64,000 nt of DNA from CAXRDE01 sp964229355. GTDB taxonomy: Bacteria > Cyanobacteriota > Sericytochromatia > UBA7694. Of the stretch, positions 24,583-33,337 are shown in pieces. Position 1 is the first letter of the stretch. Each line of letters opens with the position of its first letter. Location of the stretch: NCBI GenBank assembly GCA_964229355.1, contig CAXRDE010000025.1:186001-250000 (forward strand). Direction: 5' to 3'. Made by a program: the position numbers and the translations under genes. Under the pieces are notes generated by a model. The model saw only the letters and a list, made by a program, of their open reading frames with translations, was not told where the DNA came from and searched no databases.

Positions 24583-25710
24583 TTACAACATTTTTACCCA
24601 AAAGGTCATGGGTTTGGGACTGGCCTGAGCCTCCCCGATTTCTTGCCAGTCAAAGGTGGTGTGTAAGTCGGGGACTTTGCGATAGCCACGCTTATGCCAA
24701 AAGGCATCCAAAGGCACATAATCTGCCGGGCGCTGCGGATGGTCCGCCGGGCGCTGCACCGCACAAAAACAAATCCAACGGTACCCCAGGGCCCGGGCGT
24801 GGGTTTCACGGTGTTCAAAAAAAGCCACCCCTGCACCAAGACCGCGGTAGGCCGGTAAGAGCACCGACTCCCCACAATAAAAGGTCTCAGCCACAGGGTA
24901 ACGTTGGGAAATATCGGTGACAAAGGGCGCTTGCACCTCTGGGGTTTCGGCACTGAGGGGAATACCCGTGGAAGCCCCCACAATCGCAGTGCCCGACCAG
25001 GCCAGCACCACCACACTGTCAGGAGCCTGAATATACGTGTGCAGATAGTTCTCTTCGTAGGCCTGATCGCCCACATACAAATAGGGAAAGTCCCGAAAGA
25101 CCCGCATGCGCAAACGGGCCAGATCCGCCACATGGGGCAGCAGTTCCTCGCCCGTATGGCAGGAAAAGCGCAAAGCGGGTTTTAAACGTTTGGCCAGATA
25201 GATTTCATCGACCCAGACGCCATCCACCTGCAAAGCCTGGCGGCGTACCCCTTCTTCGGTAAAGCCCTGTTTGCGGTACAGGGCCCGGGCAGGGACATTG
25301 TGCGCCATGACCGTTAGCTCTAAACGGCTCACCCCTCGCTCCTGGGCCCAGGCTTCTAAGGTCTGCAGCAAACGTTGACCCAGGCCCTGCCCTGAAGCTG
25401 ACTGTAATACACCAATCACACAAGAGGCCACATGGCGGTTCCGTCGGTTGGTATTGCCCCGCGCCAGGGTAAAGCCCACCAGCTCATCGCCCTGCACAGC
25501 CACCCACATCCCGTGGGCCTCGGCCTCCACAAACCAGCGGAGGGTTTCGGCCTGTTCGCTCACCGTGGTGCGGCGCTCTCCGGGTTCGTACAACATAAAG
25601 GCCGTTTCGTGATCCAGGCGCTTCATTAAGGCCAACATGCGGGGGGCATCACTGACCTGTACTTCCCGAATATGAACGGTTTGTATACTTTGTTTAGCGT
25701 CTCTACCCAT
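24583..25710 (-). CDS. Tandem GNAT acetyltransferase (two GNAT domains)
   Basis: A 375-aa protein containing two GCN5-related N-acetyltransferase units. The first (about 12-185) has VIGVLQSASGQGLGQRLLQTLEAWAQ, an acetyl-CoA loop of the Q/RxxGxG/A type, and VMAHNVPARALYRKQGF, like RimJ/YhhY-type enzymes. The second (about 190-375) has LLPAYRGLGAGVAFFEHRE as its acetyl-CoA loop and FWHKRGYRKVPDL. Two-domain GNATs can have one catalytic and one structural half; both loops look intact here. AAAGGA lies eight bases before the ATG. It stands upstream of frmA on the same strand, but frmA has its own promoter. Substrate unknown. Confidence 0.88.
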   Translation of the reverse strand: MGRDAKQSIQTVHIREVQVSDAPRMLALMKRLDHETAFMLYEPGERRTTVSEQAETLRWFVEAEAHGMWVAVQGDELVGFTLARGNTNRRNRHVASCVIGVLQSASGQGLGQRLLQTLEAWAQERGVSRLELTVMAHNVPARALYRKQGFTEEGVRRQALQVDGVWVDEIYLAKRLKPALRFSCHTGEELLPHVADLARLRMRVFRDFPYLYVGDQAYEENYLHTYIQAPDSVVVLAWSGTAIVGASTGIPLSAETPEVQAPFVTDISQRYPVAETFYCGESVLLPAYRGLGAGVAFFEHRETHARALGYRWICFCAVQRPADHPQRPADYVPLDAFWHKRGYRKVPDLHTTFDWQEIGEAQASPKPMTFWVKML

Positions 25711-25825
25711 AAGACAATCCTTTCTTGGCTGGCCTTTGCAGTATAGCGCTTTCCGGCCCTGAAATCCCCTTCCCCTGGCTGAGGGATTGTGTCAAAATGG
25801 CTCAGCACTTTGACAAGGAAAGCAT

Positions 25826-26602
25826 GTGGCCTTGAAAATTGGAATGTTCGACTCAGGCATTGGTGGCCTGAGCACCCTAAAAAACCTACTGTGCCAACGG
25901 TCAGACCTGGAGATTTACTACTGGGCGGATGACGCCTATGCACCCTACGGATCAAAGTCTGAGGCTGAAGTCAGGGGCCGCTGTCATGCCATCTGCCAGC
26001 ACTTTATACACCAGGGCATTGGCCTGATTGTGATTGCCTGCAATACAGCCACCGCCCTGGCCATTGACGAGTTGCGGGCGCACTACCCTGAGATCACCTT
26101 TGTGGGCGTTGAACCCTATGTGAACGTGGTCAACCACCTGCCCTGGCAAGCACAGCAACGGGCCGTTATTCTCACCACCCCTCTGACCGGACAATCGGCC
26201 CGCTTTTCGCGCCTCAAACGCCAACTCGACCCCGCCGGTCGTCTGGATCAATACAGTTGCCCCCAGCTGGCCAAAATTGTCGAGCACGCCTTTTGGCAGG
26301 GCGATCCCCAGCTCGCTGAAAAGATTCAAGAGGAACTGGCCCCCTTACAGGATCAGCACTATACCTACGCCATTTTGGGATGCACCCACTACCCGCTGGT
26401 GGGCCGCTATATTGCCGCCACCTTAAATACCGAAGTCATTTCCACCTGCAGTGCGGTCTCAAAGCGGGTGCTGGATCTTTTAGACCTCGCTCCCTGCAAT
26501 CCCCCTGACACCCCCATTTCATTCTGGTTTACCCGCAGCAGCCAGGACACAGGGTATGCCGTCAAAACCCTGAGCGCTCAGGCTCCCTGGCCCGCGCTGT
26601 AA
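25826..26602 (+). CDS. murI: Glutamate racemase
   Basis: Makes D-glutamate for peptidoglycan by racemising L-glutamate without cofactor (EC 5.1.1.3). The 258-aa protein has FDSGIGGLS (D9-S10), APYGSKS, the first catalytic cysteine in ACNTATA (C72) and the second in GCTHYPL (C186, with H188). The start is a GTG with AAGGAA five bases upstream. Its 3' end overlaps the convergent MATE gene by 25 bp. The only slightly unusual point is its solo position away from other cell-wall genes. Confidence 0.96.
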   Translation: MALKIGMFDSGIGGLSTLKNLLCQRSDLEIYYWADDAYAPYGSKSEAEVRGRCHAICQHFIHQGIGLIVIACNTATALAIDELRAHYPEITFVGVEPYVNVVNHLPWQAQQRAVILTTPLTGQSARFSRLKRQLDPAGRLDQYSCPQLAKIVEHAFWQGDPQLAEKIQEELAPLQDQHYTYAILGCTHYPLVGRYIAATLNTEVISTCSAVSKRVLDLLDLAPCNPPDTPISFWFTRSSQDTGYAVKTLSAQAPWPAL

Positions 26603-27936
26603 AAAAGATAGCGGCGAGCGGTCCAGGTTAAACTGAGCCCCCGGCTGGCCATAAACGCCATCATGGCCAGCCACAGGGCATGAATGCCCCAGAAGGGTTG
26701 CACCAGATAGTACACCGGGAAGAACACCCCAAAGACGCTCAGGAGCATGGTATTGCGCATGGGACGAGAAGCGGTGGCCCCCAGATAAATGCCGTCCCAG
26801 ATAAAGCAAAAGCTATTGATCAGGCTGCCCAGCACCACCCAGGGCACAAAGGGCAAGGCCGCCAGCAGCAAATGGGGTTTGTCGGTAAAGAGGTAAAACA
26901 GCGGGGTAAAACACAGTCCATAGACCCCGGCAAAAAGCAGGCCCAGGCCCTCACCCCAGAGAAACAAACGGCGAATCAGCGCTTTGAGTTCGTGCGGTTG
27001 AGTGCCCTTTTCAGCGCCCCACACCTTACCCACCAGACTTTCGGCTGCAAAGGCAAAGCCGTCGACGCCATAGGCCATCACGGACAAAAATTGCAGCAGA
27101 ATGGTGTTGACCGCCAGCAGGGTTTCGCCATAGCGGGCCGACTCAGCGGTAAAAAAGCCAAAGGTCAGCAGCAGGCACAGGGTACGCACAAAGATATCGC
27201 GGTTCACCCGAAAGAAGTGCCCCATGTCTTGCCAGTGGCGCAGGCTGCCTTTGACATGGGGCCACAGTCCCCGGTAACGCCAGGTCAGCAAACCCAGGGC
27301 CAAAAACAGCGTCAGATACTGGGCACACAAGGTGCCCCAGGCCACCCCGGCAGTTTTAAGCCCCAGCCCCCAGACACAGAAGCCACTGACGAGGATATTA
27401 ACGCTATTGCCAAAGAACGCCAAATACATGGGATAGCGTGCATTTTGACGCCCCAAAAACCAACCGTTTAACACATAGAGCATTAGCGTGGCCGGGGCTG
27501 CCCAGATGCGGATGATAAAATACGCGCGGGCAAATTGCTCCACCGCCGGTGAAGCCTCTACCACCCAAAAGCTGAGTCCGGCCAGCGGGACCTGCAGGGC
27601 AATCAGTGCCATGCCAATGCCTGCCGCCAACAGCAGCGGACGCACCAAATATCCCGTGAGTGCCACCTCATCTTGACGGCCATGGGCCTGGGCCGTAAAC
27701 CCCGTGGTGCCCATGCGCAAAAAGCCAAAGAGCCAGTAAATAAAGTTGAAGATCATGCTGCCAATGGCAATGGCCCCCAGATAGCTCACGGCATCCAGAC
27801 GCCCCATCAGGGCTGTATCCACAATCCCCAACAGGGGAACGGCTAAATTTGTCAAAATATTGGGCAGGGCCAGGGCCAGAATCTCACGGTGCATGGCCTT
27901 CACTGTACCAGAAAGACCGATCAGTGCCTGTTGCAT
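26578..27936 (-). CDS. MATE-family efflux transporter, DinF-like
   Basis: A 452-aa membrane protein with about 12 spans. The start of the core, ILALALPNILTNLAVPLLGIVDTALMGRLD, and the NTILLQFLSVMAYGVDGFAFAAESLVG segment in the second half are typical of the DinF branch of the MATE (multidrug and toxic compound extrusion) family, which exports organic cations or other compounds with sodium or proton exchange. Both the ATG at 27936 and the one at 27894 are possible starts. It overlaps murI tail to tail by 25 bp. No regulator lies beside it, and no substrate can be deduced. Confidence 0.93.
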   Translation of the reverse strand: MQQALIGLSGTVKAMHREILALALPNILTNLAVPLLGIVDTALMGRLDAVSYLGAIAIGSMIFNFIYWLFGFLRMGTTGFTAQAHGRQDEVALTGYLVRPLLLAAGIGMALIALQVPLAGLSFWVVEASPAVEQFARAYFIIRIWAAPATLMLYVLNGWFLGRQNARYPMYLAFFGNSVNILVSGFCVWGLGLKTAGVAWGTLCAQYLTLFLALGLLTWRYRGLWPHVKGSLRHWQDMGHFFRVNRDIFVRTLCLLLTFGFFTAESARYGETLLAVNTILLQFLSVMAYGVDGFAFAAESLVGKVWGAEKGTQPHELKALIRRLFLWGEGLGLLFAGVYGLCFTPLFYLFTDKPHLLLAALPFVPWVVLGSLINSFCFIWDGIYLGATASRPMRNTMLLSVFGVFFPVYYLVQPFWGIHALWLAMMAFMASRGLSLTWTARRYLFYSAGQGA

Positions 27937-28013
27937 TCTGAAAGTTCAGGGCACAACGATCTGAAAAAGCCGTGCGCTAAGCTAAGGGCATTACACAACA
28001 CATTGAGGTTTTT

Positions 28014-28658
28014 ATGAAGTCGATTCAACGTATGGCATTCGCTTTTTCTCTGACCCTGGGTTTATTCTGCACAAACCAGGCCCAGGCAGCCACCCAACGC
28101 AGCGCGGACTTTAGTGACGGCAACACCGTGGGCGTGGGACTCTTTGGTCTCTCTTACGACTACGGCCTGGGGCCTGTAAGCTTAGGCTTTGACAGCAACG
28201 CCCGTTTAAACACCAGCGCCTACACTTACGGCTACGGCGGACTCAATACCAACCTGAAGTTTTCAGGCCGTACCCTGTGGCGGGTCATGGAAACGGGAAC
28301 CCTCACCGGGGCCTTTTTGGCCGCCGCCCATTATGACCCCGGCAGCATCGGTGAAGACAACAGCGCCTTTGTGCCTGAGGTGGGCTTTTCCATTGCCTAT
28401 CGCATTCTCGACAGCCCTTTTTTGATTCGCCTGAACACTACCGTGGGGTACAACCACACCCTCAGGGCCAAAATTTGGCCTGAACCCTCCCTGCCCGGAG
28501 ACACCAGCAGCAACACCCCCCGCGAAGTGGAGGCCAATTTCTTACAGAAATTTGGCGTGGGGCCCGGCACCAGCTTTGAACTGGCCTACCAACCCGACGA
28601 AAACTCTGAAATCACCGTGGGTGGCGGCAGCTTGATTGGTATGCGCTTAAAGTTTTAA
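28014..28658 (+). CDS. Putative outer-membrane beta-barrel protein
   Basis: A 214-aa protein with a clear signal peptide (residues 1 to about 26, ending AQAA). The mature part alternates short polar and aromatic strands (GVGLFGLSYDYGLGPVSLGF, AYTYGYGGLNTNLKF, TGAFLAAAHYDPG, LIRLNTTVGYNHTL) and ends GGSLIGMRLKF. A C-terminal Phe after alternating hydrophobic residues is the recognition signal for the BAM machine in diderm bacteria. The size fits an 8- to 10-strand barrel. I do not recognise a named family. The gene is convergent with, and only one base from, the next gene on the minus strand. Confidence 0.75.
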   Translation: MKSIQRMAFAFSLTLGLFCTNQAQAATQRSADFSDGNTVGVGLFGLSYDYGLGPVSLGFDSNARLNTSAYTYGYGGLNTNLKFSGRTLWRVMETGTLTGAFLAAAHYDPGSIGEDNSAFVPEVGFSIAYRILDSPFLIRLNTTVGYNHTLRAKIWPEPSLPGDTSSNTPREVEANFLQKFGVGPGTSFELAYQPDENSEITVGGGSLIGMRLKF

Positions 28659-28659
28659 A

Positions 28660-29346
28660 TCAGCTGTTTTGAATCAGGTAGCAGGCCATGCGGGTTTCGG
28701 GGGCAAAAAACACATACAAATGGCCATCGCCCCAAAAGTTTAAGACCTTGTAAATGCGCTCTGAAGACCGCTCCTGTGAATAATACTCCACGTGGCCATT
28801 GACCCCCACCTGCTCCAGCCGTTCAGGGCCCAATAAACGAATATTACTGGCTTTGACCGGCATATAGTAGGCGACGGTACTGCTGATCTGCATCACAAAA
28901 CGCATGGGTGCACCCTGCAGGGGGCATGTGGGCCAGGCTTTGTCCTGCATCCAGCGGGGGGAACCGGTGGTCACCGCAGACTGCTTTGCCCGTTTATCGT
29001 GGGTGAGCATAAAGCGCTGGGGCACATATTCAATCCAGGTCTCGGGGTTAATATATGTGCCGTGCACCGTCTCAGCCTCAGCCACTTCATCGCGGTTAAA
29101 CACCTGAGGGGCCAGAGGATCGCTATAGTCTAAAAACACCCGCTGCACCTGACTGTAAAGCGGAAAGGTCAAACCCAGCGCATCGGGCAACCACGCAAAA
29201 GCGTCATCTCTGTTATTCATGTAGCCCAGATACTGAAAAGACACCGGCCCCAACACCGGCAAACGAAACTCAGGGGGCTTGTGGCCCCCCAGCTGGTGTA
29301 AGCCCTGCGCCGCAACAATCAAGCCCAGGCGTTCAGCTCTGACCAT
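28660..29346 (-). CDS. Unknown protein, weakly like DUF1963/YwqG
   Basis: I start it at ATG 29346, 14 bp inside the end of the upstream AAC(3)-like gene; the longer reading frame adds a basic stretch that is only that gene's shadow. The product is 228 aa, with no signal or membrane span. Segments such as LPVLGPVSFQYLGYMNN, MRFVMQISSTVAYYMPV and VLNFWGDGHLYVFFAP recall the beta-rich DUF1963/YwqG pattern ('FLGQ...' early, 'GD.G.LYVF' at the end), but the resemblance is loose. Together with the AAC(3)-like and lipoprotein genes it forms a three-gene minus-strand unit. Function unknown. Confidence 0.65.
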   Translation of the reverse strand: MVRAERLGLIVAAQGLHQLGGHKPPEFRLPVLGPVSFQYLGYMNNRDDAFAWLPDALGLTFPLYSQVQRVFLDYSDPLAPQVFNRDEVAEAETVHGTYINPETWIEYVPQRFMLTHDKRAKQSAVTTGSPRWMQDKAWPTCPLQGAPMRFVMQISSTVAYYMPVKASNIRLLGPERLEQVGVNGHVEYYSQERSSERIYKVLNFWGDGHLYVFFAPETRMACYLIQNS

Positions 29347-30121
29347 TGAGCCACCCCTTTGCAAAATCCACCACCAATACCTGCGAAAACAGACGGGCCT
29401 GCGCTCCTGCCACGGGCCCCTGACGCACCGCCTCGGGATGGGCCCGTTCAAAAGCCTGACCCAGGGCCGCAAAAGCGTCGCTGTCGTATTCTAAATCGCG
29501 GTAAGGCACCCATTGCCGCACCCCGTCGATCAACAGAGGCGCCCCCTCTTGCTTGACCGGGCGGGGCGACACCAGCCCATGTTCGGCCAGATGAAAAGAC
29601 GTACACACGTCATAATCCACGCCAATCATCAGCACCTGGGCCCCTAAAGCATACAGGCGTCCGAGGGGCGAGTCAGGGCCCATGCTGTCTTGCAGGGCAT
29701 GGTTTTGGGTTAAAAAGGCCGCCTGAGGCCCCCGCGCCGCAAAAGACACCTGGGGGTGATCGCTGCGCAGCACATCGCATTGGGTGCGAAAGGTCTCTGC
29801 CAGCAGGCCCATGTGCAGCGTCGGCGTCACCGCAGGCAAATACGGCGGCATGGCCTCGCGAATCCGGGGCCACCAGGCCTCGGGAACCGGTGGGTTCTGC
29901 CAATTTGCAGGCTCAGAAATTTGTGCCGTATGGGTGGGCATAACGAGTGTGCCCGTGGGGCCTAAGACCTCTTGCAGAGCTAGCACCAGAGCCACCGCAT
30001 CACCACAGACCCACTTGCCCAGCGATTTAAAAGCACAATGCACCAGCACCGTCATGCCGGGCGCCAGGCCCAGCGCTTGCAAATCGTGCTTGAGGTCCTC
30101 CTGGGTGATTAAACGGGCCAT
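29333..30121 (-). CDS. AAC(3)-family aminoglycoside N-acetyltransferase-like protein
   Basis: The 262-aa product from ATG 30121 has the full antibiotic_NAT (AAC(3)/YokD) pattern: MTVLVHCAFKSLGKWVCG, GPTGTLVMPTHT, WQNPPVPEAWWPRIREAMPPY, TPTLHMGLLAETFRT, LRSDHPQVSFAARGPQAAFL, GPDSPLGRLYALGAQVLMIGVDYDVCTSFHLAEH. Clinical members acetylate the 3-amino group of aminoglycosides, but most chromosomal relatives have other or unknown substrates, so resistance should not be assumed. The start lies four bases after the lipoprotein stop (TAA AGTG ATG). The upstream in-frame start would overlap that gene. Confidence 0.88.
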   Translation of the reverse strand: MARLITQEDLKHDLQALGLAPGMTVLVHCAFKSLGKWVCGDAVALVLALQEVLGPTGTLVMPTHTAQISEPANWQNPPVPEAWWPRIREAMPPYLPAVTPTLHMGLLAETFRTQCDVLRSDHPQVSFAARGPQAAFLTQNHALQDSMGPDSPLGRLYALGAQVLMIGVDYDVCTSFHLAEHGLVSPRPVKQEGAPLLIDGVRQWVPYRDLEYDSDAFAALGQAFERAHPEAVRQGPVAGAQARLFSQVLVVDFAKGWLNGQS

Positions 30122-30125
30122 CACT

Positions 30126-31583
30126 TTATAACCCGGTACACTGGCCCTGGGTTTTGCGCAGGCCCACCTCAAGCTCCGGCATCTCAGGAAAATCCAAAGA
30201 CTCGGGAGCTTGCAGTGCCGTGGGCACCAACGGAGAATCGGTCACCGTGACCGTATAGTCTTCCCGCTCAATGCTCGCCAGAGGCGTTTCGGTACATAAA
30301 TCCGCTTGAAAAGCGTTGGCCGCCAGCTCAAAGTGCAGGGCAGAGGGCCCCCGCTGGCCACTGAGCGTTAAAAGCAAACGGTTCTGATACACCCCCGTGC
30401 TCTGGAGCGGGGTTTTGCGCATGTGCACAATGGTGCCATCGGGTTCATACTGGGTGGTGGCCGTTAAAGATAGGCCTCCCAGGGCATTGGTGTGCTGGGT
30501 ACTCATATACAGCTGACCGTCCTGCCAGCGGGAGTCATGGATCGAAGAATATCTGAGATCCCGGCCGTCAACCCGGTTTATGTCTGCAAAGCTACGCTGA
30601 ATTTCGCCCGCGTCATTTAGAAAAAAGTGCACAGTGCCCACGGAATTCGCGGAGGAGTTGGCCTCATTAATGGCCATGGCGGTGTGGTAGCGTCCAGGAG
30701 AGGCTTCACCAAGATTGGCGAGGGTAAACAAACCTTTGAGATCTTCGCCGTAGGCCTTTTGCCAGCGGGGCTGCAATTGCCCATCTAAAGCGCTAATCTG
30801 AAAGCCTGAATTGACCCAGGTATAGCCCGGTGGCACCACCCGGTGGTTCACCCAAAAACCGCCGTCAGCGGTGGCGATTACACTTTGAATGGGCCCCTGA
30901 AAATCCAGGCCTTGCAGGTACTCACCCGTGGTGGTATCTAGCACATAAAGGCGGTTAAAGTAATTGACCCCCACCCGCTGAGCATCCAGGGGTAGGACTT
31001 TAAATTCGTTTTGCACATTCTGGGTAAAGGGTGGCACCTTGAAGCGTTGTTTCCAGAGCACCTTGCCCGTCAGATCCAGTTTCATGACCACCAGATCCCG
31101 AATGCTAATATTTTTGTCACGATCCGGGGGCGGTACAGAGGTATCGCGGTAACCGCCCACCACATACATCGCGTTGTTATACACTTTGAGATCGGCAAAG
31201 CGCAGATCCTGTCCCGTTGCAAACCCCTTGCTCCACACGGGTTCCCCCTGAGCGTTTAACTGGTGCAGCAGGGTGGCTGGAGTGCTCTCTCCCCCGCTGC
31301 GCGGGCGCATTAAACTACCCCCCAGCAGATAAATATCTCCATTGTCTTGCTGCTGGTTCAGGTAGCCACCCCGTTCAAACACATAAGCTTGACTGACCAT
31401 GGTGTAATAGCCATGAAAAGCCGGGGCGCTCACCGGCGAGGTACTGGTGCTGGTACTGGCGGACACCTCAGGAGAGGGTGCAGTACCCGGCGTCTCAGAA
31501 GCTGTGGGCTCACAGGCCCCCAGAAATCCCAGCACCATTAAACCCAACAGATAACGCGACGTTTTCACCATTTTTTTCACCAT
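30126..31583 (-). CDS. Lipoprotein, probable beta-propeller
   Basis: From ATG 31583 the product is 485 aa with a lipoprotein signal (VKTSRYLLGLMVLGFLGAC, lipobox LGAC) and a Ser/Thr/Pro-rich linker. The body has repeated motifs of the kind seen in quinoprotein/beta-propeller secreted proteins: GDIYLLGGSL, MYVVGGYRDTS, LDLTGKVLWKQRF, LYVLDTTTGEYLQGLDFQGPIQSVIATADGGFWV. A second ATG at 31571 is equally good. The longer upstream reading lacks a signal and would overlap the divergent flagellar promoter. It heads a unit with the AAC(3)-like and unknown gene. Exact role unknown. Confidence 0.8.
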   Translation of the reverse strand: MVKKMVKTSRYLLGLMVLGFLGACEPTASETPGTAPSPEVSASTSTSTSPVSAPAFHGYYTMVSQAYVFERGGYLNQQQDNGDIYLLGGSLMRPRSGGESTPATLLHQLNAQGEPVWSKGFATGQDLRFADLKVYNNAMYVVGGYRDTSVPPPDRDKNISIRDLVVMKLDLTGKVLWKQRFKVPPFTQNVQNEFKVLPLDAQRVGVNYFNRLYVLDTTTGEYLQGLDFQGPIQSVIATADGGFWVNHRVVPPGYTWVNSGFQISALDGQLQPRWQKAYGEDLKGLFTLANLGEASPGRYHTAMAINEANSSANSVGTVHFFLNDAGEIQRSFADINRVDGRDLRYSSIHDSRWQDGQLYMSTQHTNALGGLSLTATTQYEPDGTIVHMRKTPLQSTGVYQNRLLLTLSGQRGPSALHFELAANAFQADLCTETPLASIEREDYTVTVTDSPLVPTALQAPESLDFPEMPELEVGLRKTQGQCTGL

Positions 31584-31617
31584 CCTATTCCGTTTCTCTC
31601 GATTTAAAATTTTTGAT

Positions 31618-31644
31618 TTAAGTTCCACAGAAAGCTGCCGATAG
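31618..31644 (+). promoter_or_regulatory. Sigma-28 (FliA)-type flagellar promoter
   Basis: TTAAGTTC (31618-31625), an 11-bp spacer and GCCGATAG (31637-31644). Against the consensus TAAAGTTT-N11-GCCGATAA it matches 13 of 16 positions with exact spacing. It lies 47 bases before flgF and directs transcription toward flgF-flgG-flgJ. A perfect 12-bp palindrome CGATTTAAATCG (31657-31668) sits just downstream in the leader, and AAGGAG precedes the ATG. Confidence 0.75.
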
Positions 31645-31690
31645 AATATATTAACCCGATTTAAATCGAATTGAGAAAAAGGAGCACGCG

Positions 31691-32536
31691 ATGTCACGGG
31701 GCTTTTACGCAGCCGCTTCGGCGATGATGTCAGACATGAGTCGTTTTGACGTGATCGCCAATAACTTAGCCAACGTCAACACCACGGGCTTTAAGCGATC
31801 CCAGAGTGTGCACCACGACTTTAGACAGGGCTTTATTCAACGCATTCACCACGAGCGCGCTTTAGCAGGCGTGAGCGAAAGCGGGGATTTTGCGCCCCGC
31901 TATGTGCCTTTGCCTCCCGCCGGGGTGGGCGAACTGGGCACCGGCACCCTGGTGCAAAGCACCTGGAACGACTTTCACCATGGCACCCTCGAAAAAACCG
32001 AAGGCCCCCTGGACGTGGCCTTTCAGAGCGAGGGCTTCTTTGTACTTCAAAACACCGGCCCCAACGCCGCCCAACAACCGTATTTGTACAGCCGGGACGG
32101 TGCCTTTCAGCGCAACGCCGACGGTGAACTGGTCAACGCCCGCGGTCTGCGGGTTATGGGTCAACGGACCGGTGAGCAGGCCGGACAAGAAGGCCCCATT
32201 TACATTTCGGACCAGTACCCCGTGACCATCGATGAGCAGGGCGGCCTCTGGCAAAACAAGACCCGCATTGCCACCCTGAAGGTGGTGGACTTTGACAACC
32301 CCCAGCTTTTGCTCAACCGGGGCAATCAATTGTTTGAACGCCTGCCCGAGCAGGTGGCCTTTGACAGCATCCCGGTGCTTAAACAGGGCTATTTAGAGCG
32401 CTCCAATGTGGACGTGGCCGGTGAAATGGTGAATATGATTACGGCGATGCGGGCTTATCAGATTTCGCAAAAAGCCTTACAGAGTGAAGATGAAATGACA
32501 GACAAAGCGGTCAACACCGTAGGTCGCGTCGGTTAA
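31691..32536 (+). CDS. flgF: Flagellar proximal rod protein FlgF-like
   Basis: A 281-aa flagellar hook-basal body protein. The N-terminus SRGFYAAASAMMSDMSRFDVIANNLANVNTTGFKRS is the rod/hook family signature, and the C-terminus YLERSNVDVAGEMVNMITAMRAYQISQKALQSEDEM is the matching helix of the D0 domain. It differs from the next gene by lacking ARDGSF-type FlgG features and has an inserted region around QRIHHERALAGVSESGDF, so it is the better FlgF candidate. It is exported through the flagellar type III apparatus and builds the rod. It is first in a flgF-flgG-flgJ operon behind a sigma28-type promoter. Confidence 0.9.
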   Translation: MSRGFYAAASAMMSDMSRFDVIANNLANVNTTGFKRSQSVHHDFRQGFIQRIHHERALAGVSESGDFAPRYVPLPPAGVGELGTGTLVQSTWNDFHHGTLEKTEGPLDVAFQSEGFFVLQNTGPNAAQQPYLYSRDGAFQRNADGELVNARGLRVMGQRTGEQAGQEGPIYISDQYPVTIDEQGGLWQNKTRIATLKVVDFDNPQLLLNRGNQLFERLPEQVAFDSIPVLKQGYLERSNVDVAGEMVNMITAMRAYQISQKALQSEDEMTDKAVNTVGRVG

Positions 32537-32551
32537 GAAAGAGGATTTTTT

Positions 32552-33337
32552 ATGATACGTGCACTGTATACCGCAGCTTCGGGCATGAAGGCCCAGCAAA
32601 CCAATTTAGACATTACGTCCAACAACTTAGCCAACGTCAACACCACGGGCTTTAAGGCCTTTCGGGCCGAGTTTGAGGACTTGCATTATCAGACCCTGCG
32701 CCAGCCCGGCTCACAGGTTACCGCCAATATCACCTCCCCTGAGGGCACCCAGATCGGGATGGGTTCCAATGTGGTGGGCACCCCCCGCTACTTCTCACAG
32801 GGTGATTTTCAACTCACCGAAAACCCCTACGATTTGGCCATTCAGGGCGATGGCTTCTTTCGGGTGATTCAGCCCGATGGCTCCATTGCCTACACCCGTG
32901 ATGGTTCCTTTAAAACCGATGCCAACGGCACCCTCGTCACCGACAACGGCTACCGTTTAGACCCCAATATTACCATTGCGCCGAATGCCTCAAACGTTAC
33001 CATTGGCTCTGACGGCAGCGTCTCACAGACCATCGCGGGCCAGACCAATATCGTGGGGCAAATTCAGCTGGTGCGCTTTACCAACCCCGTGGGCTTAAGC
33101 ACCATCGGTAAAAACCTCTACCAGGCCACCCCTGCTTCGGGCAACGAAGTCACCGGCATTGCCGGTACCGACCCCGGCTTTGGTTCACTGGCCCAGGGCA
33201 TGTTAGAAATGTCCAACGTGCGGGTAGCCGACGAAATGATTCGCATGATCGTCTCCATGCGCGCCTATGAAGCCAACTCCAAGGCCATTCAAACCGCCGA
33301 CGACATGCTGCAAGTGGCCAATAATGCCAAACGTTAA
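32552..33337 (+). CDS. flgG: Flagellar distal rod protein FlgG
   Basis: The 261-aa protein has the standard FlgG length and sequence: MIRALYTAASGMKAQQTNLDITSNNLANVNTTGFK, RAEFEDLHYQTLRQPG, LAIQGDGFFRV, IAYTRDGSFKTDANGTLVTDNGY, and YLEMSNV-type end with MIVSMRAYEANSKAIQTADDML. It forms the distal rod of the flagellum. The sequence coding for NNLANVNTTGFK is identical over 33 bases with that in flgF (31763-31795 and 32624-32656). Start has AAGAGGAT upstream; its end overlaps flgJ by 14 bp. Confidence 0.95.
   Translation: MIRALYTAASGMKAQQTNLDITSNNLANVNTTGFKAFRAEFEDLHYQTLRQPGSQVTANITSPEGTQIGMGSNVVGTPRYFSQGDFQLTENPYDLAIQGDGFFRVIQPDGSIAYTRDGSFKTDANGTLVTDNGYRLDPNITIAPNASNVTIGSDGSVSQTIAGQTNIVGQIQLVRFTNPVGLSTIGKNLYQATPASGNEVTGIAGTDPGFGSLAQGMLEMSNVRVADEMIRMIVSMRAYEANSKAIQTADDMLQVANNAKR

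Noticed and set aside
26680..27471. 263-aa plus-strand frame opposite the MATE gene
   Set aside because: Very Gln/His/Pro-rich translation typical of the complement of a membrane-protein gene.
29333..30121. Calling the AAC(3)-like gene an antibiotic-resistance gene
   Set aside because: The motif set supports the family only; many chromosomal members do not act on aminoglycosides, and no mobile context is present.
29756..30131. Plus-strand frames of 69 and 115 aa opposite the AAC(3)-like gene
   Set aside because: They are antisense shadows of a gene with clear family motifs; no ribosome sites or family features.
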